From assembly GCA_946413695.1 (NCBI GenBank), contig CAMKLV010000026.1, positions 1-42,348 on the forward strand: DNA of 42,348 nucleotides. Reading direction: 5' to 3'. Positions 24,384 through 32,600 of the stretch are shown one piece after another. Source of the DNA: Firm-04 sp946413695. GTDB taxonomy: Bacteria > Bacillota > Clostridia > Oscillospirales > Ruminococcaceae. The notes below the pieces were generated by a model. It saw nothing but the letters and a program-made list of their open reading frames with translations. It made no database searches and was not told the origin of the DNA. A program made the translations under genes and the position numbers. How positions within the stretch are numbered: the first letter of the stretch is position 1; each line of letters opens with the position of its first letter.

Positions 24384-25373
24384 TTATTTGGTATAGCGAA
24401 CCCCGTCAATCTCAATCGCAGCGATCTCCGAAACCTTATGAATGATTGTCGCGGTTTCGTCATCATAAGGGGCATCGGCTGCCAGATACTCTGTAATATT
24501 GGTGCTGACGTACCCGCTGACAGCGCGCAAATCTTCTTCTGTGCCGTCATTGTAGATCAGTTTATATGTCGAGTTGTTCTCTGCATCTGCCGCGGAGCGT
24601 TCATTGTCTGTTTCGGAATTATCCGGCAAGGGGCGTGTCAGTTCAAAATCTGAGAGCCATATTTGTTCGCCGTTTTCCGCGGTCAGCGTTACGCAGTCGC
24701 AGTTCTGCGTAAAATCGAACGAAACAATCATGCCGTCCAGCAGCTCTCTGCCTGCTGCATTCTGATAAATATATTTTTCATCAGGCTTTGAAAAGCGCAT
24801 ATAAAGTGTTTCACCGTTCCAGTCCTCTGTGTTGGGAAAACTGATCTTATACCGGCACTGATTTGACGGCAAATCTTCATCCTTCCACATACTCATGCAG
24901 CCGTAGCCCGAAAGGAACTTGCCGTCATATGTTCTTTCCTCCAGTTCTTTCAGATCTCTTTTAAGTGCAATACCATTTGCATCGCAGACGATCTCCGGCA
25001 TAAAACCGTAGTCATGTGGGAAAGTGTATGCAGGATCATGTGCTTCAATCGTGACAACTGCAAGTGCCGAATGCCCGTCATAGAGCATTGTGTCAATCGT
25101 GAGCGTTGCCTTGTCATTGGAAAAGCTCTGCGGTGCAGAATAACCGTATTCCGTCAAAATCTGTTCGCCGCTGACGCCGATATATTTCTGCACAGACTCT
25201 TTATGATACAGTTCGTATGCATAAACGCCGACCGGCAGACATACAACAAGCGCAGTCACCGCTGCGAATGCCGGAAGTACCTTTCTGACTTTTGCCCTTT
25301 TCACTCGCTGCTCTTTTTCATAGGCATCCATCCGATGCAGCACATTCCTTGCCATTTCCTCATAAGTTTTCAT
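24384..25373 (-). CDS. DUF4179 anti-sigma-like membrane protein
   Basis: A 329-residue protein with a cytoplasmic N-terminal segment (MKTYEEMARNVLHRMDAYEK, about 1-38), one membrane helix (about 40-60) and an extracellular DUF4179-like region (about 65-170) followed by a beta-rich C-terminal domain. DUF4179 proteins are usually partners of ECF sigma factors and are thought to act as anti-sigma factors. ATG 25373 is eight bases from GGAGGG and lies inside the end of the sigma gene (14-base overlap); the earlier in-frame option at 25394 has no good ribosome site. Confidence 0.8.
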   Translation of the reverse strand: MKTYEEMARNVLHRMDAYEKEQRVKRAKVRKVLPAFAAVTALVVCLPVGVYAYELYHKESVQKYIGVSGEQILTEYGYSAPQSFSNDKATLTIDTMLYDGHSALAVVTIEAHDPAYTFPHDYGFMPEIVCDANGIALKRDLKELEERTYDGKFLSGYGCMSMWKDEDLPSNQCRYKISFPNTEDWNGETLYMRFSKPDEKYIYQNAAGRELLDGMIVSFDFTQNCDCVTLTAENGEQIWLSDFELTRPLPDNSETDNERSAADAENNSTYKLIYNDGTEEDLRAVSGYVSTNITEYLAADAPYDDETATIIHKVSEIAAIEIDGVRYTK

Positions 25374-25923
25374 AGTCAAAACCCTCCGTTTCAAGCTGTG
25401 CTCTCAGTGACTTCCGCGCACGGTATAAAAGGGATTCTATGCTCCTGACACTTTTCTTCATGACCCTTGCTGCTTCCTTGCTGCTCAGTTCCTCAAAGTA
25501 AATCAGCCATAATACCTGCTGATACACAGGCGCAAGTTTGCGCATAGCCTTATGAACTGTGATGTTCTGTTCCTTTTTGATATACGCTGATTCAACGGCG
25601 TCTTCATCGCTGACAAGGTCTGCACTGTTGTCATCAATGGAAACCTCGATATGCTTTGAATGCTTCCGCAGATAGTCTATCGCAACATTTCTGCCAATGG
25701 TATAAAGCCATGTCTTAAACGAGCCTTTTCCTTTGTCTTTCGGCTTTTTCGTACCGATCAGAACGAAGGTATCCTCTGCAAGTTCTTCTGCTGTCTGAAC
25801 ATTCCCGACAATGCCGGTCAGGTATAGAATCAGACCGTCTTTGTAATCCCTTATGATCTCGACAAGCGCATTCTGGTCACCGTTGTCGCGGAAACGGCGG
25901 TAGCTACTTGCACCGTTGTCCAT
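25360..25923 (-). CDS. ECF-type RNA polymerase sigma factor
   Basis: A 187-residue sigma factor. Region 2 (about 25-95) has AEELAEDTFVLIGTKKPKD and FKTWLYTIGRNVAIDYLRKH. Region 4 (about 128-178) has LAPVYQQVLWLIYFEELSSK and SVRSIESLLYRARKSLR. It starts at ATG 25923, seven bases after AAAGGAG; the frame is open ten codons further upstream without a ribosome site. The next gene overlaps by 14 bases and encodes a DUF4179 protein, a standard sigma/anti-sigma pair. It is distinct from the ECF factor at 3.0 kb. Confidence 0.92.
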   Translation of the reverse strand: MDNGASSYRRFRDNGDQNALVEIIRDYKDGLILYLTGIVGNVQTAEELAEDTFVLIGTKKPKDKGKGSFKTWLYTIGRNVAIDYLRKHSKHIEVSIDDNSADLVSDEDAVESAYIKKEQNITVHKAMRKLAPVYQQVLWLIYFEELSSKEAARVMKKSVRSIESLLYRARKSLRAQLETEGFDYENL

Positions 25924-26049
25924 TGACAAGCTCCTTTCCGAAAGCCCTTTCATGTGCTTTCACTTATTACACGAAGAAAACGGAGGAAACTACGCGCAAT
26001 ATTTTGAAAAAACATGAACTCTGTGCAATGTGCTGCGTATTTCAATCTG

Positions 26050-26058
26050 ATTATATCA
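26050..26058 (-). promoter_or_regulatory. Extended -10 promoter of the second sigma operon
   Basis: On the minus strand, TGATATAAT (26058-26050), an extended -10 element with no convincing -35. It is about 125 bases before the sigma start. No TGTAAC/CGTC-type ECF promoter was found here. Confidence 0.5.
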
Positions 26059-26201
26059 CTTTTTATCCTAAATATAAGTTATGCTTATCGTCTGTTCTCC
26101 GCTGATCTCCTCAGCCTTGCCGTCATTCAGACCGTAGCGGACAGCTACTATAACAATTCAGCGGTGATATGTATGAAACCGGAAATCAAGCTGAAATGCA
26201 T

Positions 26202-26223
26202 GCATCGCCCCGCGGGGTGCTGC
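26202..26223. repeat. Degenerate copy of the GC palindrome repeat
   Basis: A 22-bp near-palindrome with the same CCCCGCGGGG core as 18032-18053 and 42271-42292, but with one mismatch and one G-U pair in the stem and none of the AT-rich arm. It lies in the 681-bp gap between the sigma gene and the giant modular gene. Confidence 0.5.
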
Positions 26224-26300
26224 TGTGTGCCTGAACTTCTTTCGTCTTATGCTTCGGCATGCGCTTACACAGCAACGAATGCCCCATATTTCTGTCATCA

Positions 26301-26480
26301 TCATTTTGATTCAAGTTCTTTTTTGTATCGCTCCATCAGCGACATCAGATCATATTTTACACATTTCAGGCTGATCCTGCAGCAGCTTCTGCCCGAGCCT
26401 GACGCCCTTTTCAGCCGCATGTCCCAGCCCTTCTCCGGAAATGCCGCAATAATTGTGTGAAATCGTGCAAAAAGCGCCGT
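26301..26480 (-). pseudogene. Possible decayed coding fragment
   Basis: On the minus strand two adjoining frames give protein-like peptides: HAAEKGVRLGQKLLQDQP, which soon stops, and then YDLMSLMERYKKELESK ending at a TGA (26301-26303). Joining them needs a one-base shift. No family is recognised and there is no start or ribosome site, so this may be chance. Confidence 0.25.
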
Positions 26481-26487
26481 TTCTGCA

Positions 26488-26516
26488 TTGACATCCGGCG
26501 GAATCTGTGGTAGAAT
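26488..26516 (+). promoter_or_regulatory. Promoter of the giant modular gene
   Basis: TTGACA (26488-26493), a 17-bp spacer and TAGAAT (26511-26516). It overlaps an upstream in-frame TTG at 26488, which is therefore not the start. Confidence 0.8.
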
Positions 26517-26531
26517 AGGAAGGTTCGTCCA

Positions 26532-26564
26532 GTTCGGGCTCTGCTTTTCCGGCAGAGTCCGAAC
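26532..26564 (+). promoter_or_regulatory. 5' UTR hairpin before the giant modular gene
   Basis: A 13-bp stem with one G-U pair (26532-26544 with 26552-26564) and a seven-base loop TTTTCCG, close to the expected transcript start and 40 bases before the start codon. There is no T-tract, so it is more likely an mRNA-stabilising or regulatory hairpin than a terminator. Confidence 0.5.
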
Positions 26565-26604
26565 TGCTGTGCGAACGAAAACAAATTGTTCAGAAGGAGT
26601 TGCT

Positions 26605-29600
26605 ATGAAAAAATGGCGAAACAGGCTGTTTGCCTGCGGCATTTCCGCATTCATGCTGCTGAATGCGCTTCCGCTGCAAACCGCCCAAACCGCAATCGCT
26701 GCTGAGATCGAAGCCGCAAGCCGCGGCGACATCAACGGCGACGGAAAAAAAGACAGCGCTGATCTGGAAGCGCTGAAAACACTGCTCGCAACACGTCCGG
26801 ATACGATCGTCGCTGAAACCGAAGATCTCGTACCGTATGATGTTACCGGCGACAGCATTGTGGATGCGCGGGATACCCTTGCGCTTTCGCAGTATGTTTC
26901 CGGTGCTGCAAAAGAACTGCCGCTGAATCCCGGTGAAAAGCTTGCGGACAAGATCACACTCGCACTGGAAAGCAAAACCTGCTTCCCCGGCGACGATGTC
27001 AGCCTGAAGCTCTCAGTTGTGGACTGGACCAAGGATATTGCGGCCTATGATATCACGGTCGGCTTCGATACCGCGCTGAAGCTGAAAAATGTTGCATTTT
27101 TTGCAGATGACTGTCAATATATTCCGGCGGCACGCACGGTCAAGCTGACCGGTCTGCACAAGGATGCTGCGATGCACCGCGGCGATATCGCCGTTCTGAC
27201 ATTTACGGTACCCAAAGACTATGAAGAGGACTGCACAGTCGCAGTAGAGGGTGCCAACGTCTTTACTTCGGACTATAACTATTATTCGCCGGTCAGACCG
27301 ACTGCGAAGATCACGGTGAACCCGCTCACTGAGCCGGTCGCACTGGAAGCGGCAGGCATCGGCAGCAAGTCCGTTTCCCTGATCTGGGATATGCCGTTCG
27401 CGGATCAGCCGGTTGTCGGTTATCATGTCTACCGCAGCGGCAAGCAGATCGCAGAGACAACGGATACTGCCTATACTGACAGCGGCCTGACTGCGGACAC
27501 GGATTATGAATACGCTGTTTCCGCATTTACCGCAGCCGGAACCGAAACGGCACAGTCCGTGCCGGTGAAGGTTCACACAGCAGGCCCGAAGATCCGCAGC
27601 GCGGAATTCCCCGCAGAAACAGTCTCCGATGCAAACAGTGATCTGATCGTCCGGCTTGAGCAGGCAGCACCGCTCAAGGAAATGAAACTGGACGTCAAGG
27701 GGCCGGACGGAAAAACCGTCTCAGAGGTTGTCAGTCTGGAAGACAAGGATCTCAGTACCGTCAATTATCACTGGAACGTCAGTCAACTGACAAACGGAAC
27801 CTATCAGCTCGGCATCACGGTGACCGATCTGGACGGTGCTTCGGATACCGCCACGGTTTCCGTCAAGGTCGAGAACAAACCGCTCAGTCAGGTGACGCTG
27901 AAAGGTGCTGCCGGCGACAGAACCGCAGTGCTGTCATGGTCGCTGGCAGAAGAAGCTTCTGTCACCGGCTATACCGTTTACCGCCTGAAAGCAGACGGCA
28001 AAACATGGGAAGCGATCGCAGAGATCGAAGGACGCAATACACTTTCCTATACCGATACACAGCTTACCGCAGGAGAGAAGTATACCTATGCGGTCGCAAG
28101 CAAAAACAGATACGGACAGGAAAGCCAGAAGAGCACCAGCGTGGCCGTCACGCCGAAAGCGGACAGCACCCCGCCTGAAATCACTCTGTTTACGCCGAAG
28201 GGCGGACAGCGTGTATCCGGCAAGCTTTCGGTCAAGGTGCAGGCAAAGGACGAAAACAGTGTTGCGTCTGTGCGCTGCGAGCTCTCTGCGGATGAAGGCG
28301 AGACATGGACAACCGCCGGAGAGACGGAAGGCGATACCGGAAGCTGGACGATCAATACCAAGGACTATGCCGACGGCATCTACCGGCTGCGCGCAATGGC
28401 ATCGGACAGCGACGGCAACCGGAGCGCCGATACCCATATCATCGAGCTTGCGTTTGACAACACCCCGCCCGAACAGGTCAAAAATGTCCGTGCCGTCAGC
28501 ATCACCGAGAAAACTGCTGCCATTGCATGGGACAATGTTGCGGATGAAGATTTTGCATATTTCAACGCAATCATCTCCGACAGCAGCAAAAAGTGGGAGC
28601 AGAAGACAGACAAGACCCTCGGCATCAATCTGGAAAATCTGACGCCGGATACGACCTATACGGTCACGGTCTATGCCGTGGACGCTGCCGGCAATGCCGG
28701 TGCACCTTCGGATACATTCAGCTTTGTTTCCACCAGCGACAACAAGGCACCGATCATCAAGAGCATCAGCGTTCCAAAGTTTGCATCTGCGAAGGTCGCG
28801 CTGACCGTCGGTGTGGAAGCATCGGACGATGCAGGCATCGCAAAGAGATTTCTGGAATATTCTCAGGATCAAAAAAACTGGAAAAAGCTGGCTGCAAACG
28901 GCAGCAAGACCAATTTTACCCTCTCTGACAGCACGCTGAAAGAGGGCGCGCTCTATCTCCGTGCCTATGCAGAGGACAAGTACGGCAATACGGGTGACCC
29001 GGAAAAGGCGAAAATCGTCACCCTGACCGTGGATAATACGCCACCGGATGCACCCGGCAAGGTGACTGCCGCAGCAGACATCCTCAGCAACATCGTCACA
29101 TGGGAAGCATCTCCCGCCAGCGATCTGAACAGCTATTGCGTCGAGCGTTCGGTCACTTCGGCAACCGGCGGCTATACCACGGTTGCAGCGAATCTGACTG
29201 CACTCCGCTTTGAAGACACCGATGTAAAGCCGGACGGCACCTATTATTACCGCGTGTTCGCTATCGACCGCGCAGGCAACAAGAGCAAAGCTGTTTCCGC
29301 CGACGCGGTCAAGCGCGTGCCGGATACCACAGAGCCGGTCATTGAGCAGTGCGTCCTGTCCGTGCAGGGAACAGTCTGCGCAGCACACCGCACGGTGCAG
29401 ATCCTTGCTTCTGACGATACTGCGGTCAAGTCGATCTCCGCAGCCTACCGCTGCAAAGAGAATGCGGACTGGAACGCACTCACCACGGAACTCGTCAAAA
29501 CCAACAGCAACAAAACACAGATGCTCGTTCGCACAGAGCTGCCGGAGAGCGTTCTGAAAGAATCCGGCGTGACCGTTCAGGTGACTGCTGAGGACGCCGT

Positions 29601-32600
29601 CGGAAATAAGAAGATTCAGGAGTTTGCATTCCAGGTCGATGACAGCAAAGCAGAGATCAAAAATGCCAAAGCCGCACTGGACGGCAAACAGATCAATGTG
29701 ACATGGGACTGCCCGGATGCTTCCGGTGTCACTGTGTTTTATGTATACCGCAGGATCGGCGCGGCCGGCGAGGAGTTCTGCATCGGAAAAGCAGATCCGA
29801 AAAAGGGTTCTGCTGCCTATTCCTTTCCCGATACAGACCTCACGGCAGGCGGCACCATGTACTACCGCATTGAGGCGAACATGGAAAACGGCAACACCGT
29901 TTCTGCTTCTGCCGGTCCGGTCGAGGTACAGGCGATCCCGAAGGCAAGGCTGGATTATACCCCGGCACAGCTTGTCGGTGCGGAATATACCTATGATGCA
30001 CGCAGCTCTGAAAAAGCAGAGGATATCACATGTGTGAAGATCAGCTTCGGTGACGCAACCGAGGAGATCGTCAGACAGTCGCTCGATACTGCCGTGTTTA
30101 CGCATACCTATACAAGCGTCGGTGAATATGAAGTGACGCTGACCGTGCTGAACGGCAACAACGTTTCGGATGTCATCAAAAAAACTGTTTCCGTTACGGA
30201 GCCTGCCATGTTCGGGGATGTACGTCTGCATGTCACCCAGTCGGACGGCAGTCCTGCTGCCTATGCGAAAGTCTATATTGACGCCGGAACGAATATGCAG
30301 ACAACAGCACAGACAGATGCAAACGGTATTGCTGCGGTCAAATGCACAGCCGGCGGCCATGAGTTCGGCGTCTATATGCCCGGCTGCCTGCCCGTGACGA
30401 AATACTGCACACTGACCCCGGATATGACAACGGATGTCTATCTCACGCTGATGAAGGATGATATCGTCAAGGCGGTCTTTCAGGTCAGCCGCATGTCGCT
30501 TGCGGAAATCAAAGCGGCAGGCATTGACGTCGAGGACCCTGAAAACTGCAATATCGTGCAGGTCGATATTTCGCTTTCGTATTCGGTCACCTCGACTGTG
30601 ACGGATCGGATCAGAGTCTATGTGAATCAGGGCGGCGGTTCAGGTTCCGGCGGCGGAACAGGCGGCGGAACAGGCAGCGGCCGCGGAAGATATATTGTCC
30701 AGGGCGGCGGCAGCGGCAGCGGCGGCTCAGGCTACAGCTATGAGGTGCAGGAAGTCTCCCGCGATGTCAACACGCTGGTTCTGCTGCGTGTCCCTGCCAA
30801 GGCACAGTTCCTCAAAGAGTTTTTCAAGGTCGATATGATCGTGCTGAACAATGCTTCATCGGAATTTCCCCTGACAGGCTGCAAGGCATCGCTGAATCTG
30901 CCGGAAGGACTGAGCCTTGCATCGGATTCTGCGTCCTACGGTTCGCCGATCGTCAATATCGGCACGATCCCGGGCGGCCAGCAGGAAACGGTCAGCTGGG
31001 TTGTCCGCGGTGACCGCGCCGGTTCTTACAATTTCAGCGCGGACTTCAGCGGAACCCTTCAGCCGTTCAACGAACCGGTTTCTATGCGCTTCGGCTCCGA
31101 GCAGCAGATCACGGTCGAAGGCGCGGAAGCAGCTTCGATCACCGTGAACTTCGACCCGGTCATCCGCAAAAAGAATATGTTAGTGGAAATGGTGATCGAA
31201 AACAACACTTCCGGTGACCTCAACGAGCTCTCCACGGATATCGGCAACGTGATCCGGGAATGCGGCGGAACAGATGCCGCGGGCAAGCCGAAAGCGGATG
31301 TTTATCAGGTTCGCTTCATTGATACGGACGGCATCATGCAGCTCGTGGACAGCGCAGACAGCATCAAGGTACTGCACCCGGGACAGAAGCTCAGCGTGGT
31401 TTATGACATTCAAAATGTGCTCGAATCGGAGCTTCAGGGGGTGTATAAGAATACATCCGGGGCGCTGCGGCATGATTCCAACAGTTCCAACGTGGTTGTG
31501 CAGATCAAGCCTGTCAAACTCACAAGCATTGATGACCCGCTGTACGGCATCGCTCTGGATCCGGAAAAGGAATATCTGCTCATGTTCTCGGATCGGAACG
31601 GAAAAGCCGTTCCGTATACGGCGGTAGAGATTTATGAACTGAACGGCACCGTCAAAACCGTGCTTGCTTCCGGTACTGCAGATGAAAGAGGCAGATTTGT
31701 TGTACCGCGCGGTGATGCAGACAAGCAATACTATGTCGCGGCAACGGCGGACGGATTTGCCAAAGCGATCAGACCGTTCAAGTTCCCGAAGCGCATCGAA
31801 GAATACCTGACAACATTTATGCTGGAAGGCAATTACAACAACAGCGACTATCATGTGCGCTATGCGAATTACAGCAGTTCGACTGATTTTGTGAACCTCA
31901 TCACAAAAGACTACATTGTGAACATCAAAGATGATACGCCATTCTCGATCATCGGTTCCACGAAGGATGCCGGTGCCAAATACGAACTGCGGCAGAAGGA
32001 TGTCTCGAAAGCAATCAAGACCACAGAGGGCGACTACGGTTCCTTTGCATTCATGGAGCTGAGCCCGTCGATGTTTCATGAAGACCGCCCCGTGTTCATC
32101 CGTGTTTATACAGACAAGGGTGATACCTTTGACACAACGCTTGGGCTGGAGGTTGTGAATGTTTCACCGGAGAAGCTTGCCGGAGAGATGGATGACAAAC
32201 TGGCTGACACGTTTTCCGATTTTCTGTTAAAAAATGATATGGTCGGTACGATTCCGGGCGAGTATCATGATGAAATTGATGATCTCGCTTTGGATGAAAA
32301 CGGCACGGACAAAAATGATAAAGACAGCAAATTTCTGGATCTGGACTTTTCAATTGATTTAAGCCAGAAGATGGATAAACAAGGCTGGGACTGGGATATC
32401 AAACATACTGTGAATAAGGATAAGGTTTCAGCAGAATTCTTCATGCGCATGACGAAGGAGTTTTCATTCCTGACGAAGAAAAAGAACTGTATGCTCAGAC
32501 TGATAATCGGAGGCGGCGCGAATATTGACATCAAAACAAGCCAGGTGTATATCAGCGGTACTCTGACACTGTATTTGTGGGGATCGTTTTATCATACGCT

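Noticed and set aside
26014..26460. 148-codon plus-strand frame in the gap before the giant gene
   Set aside because: No ribosome site or promoter; it crosses the GC palindrome repeat, and the composition is unlike neighbouring proteins.
27934..30360. 808-codon open frame on the minus strand
   Set aside because: Lies wholly inside the giant modular gene; Cys- and Arg-rich translation without domains, a by-product of repetitive GC-rich codons on the other strand.
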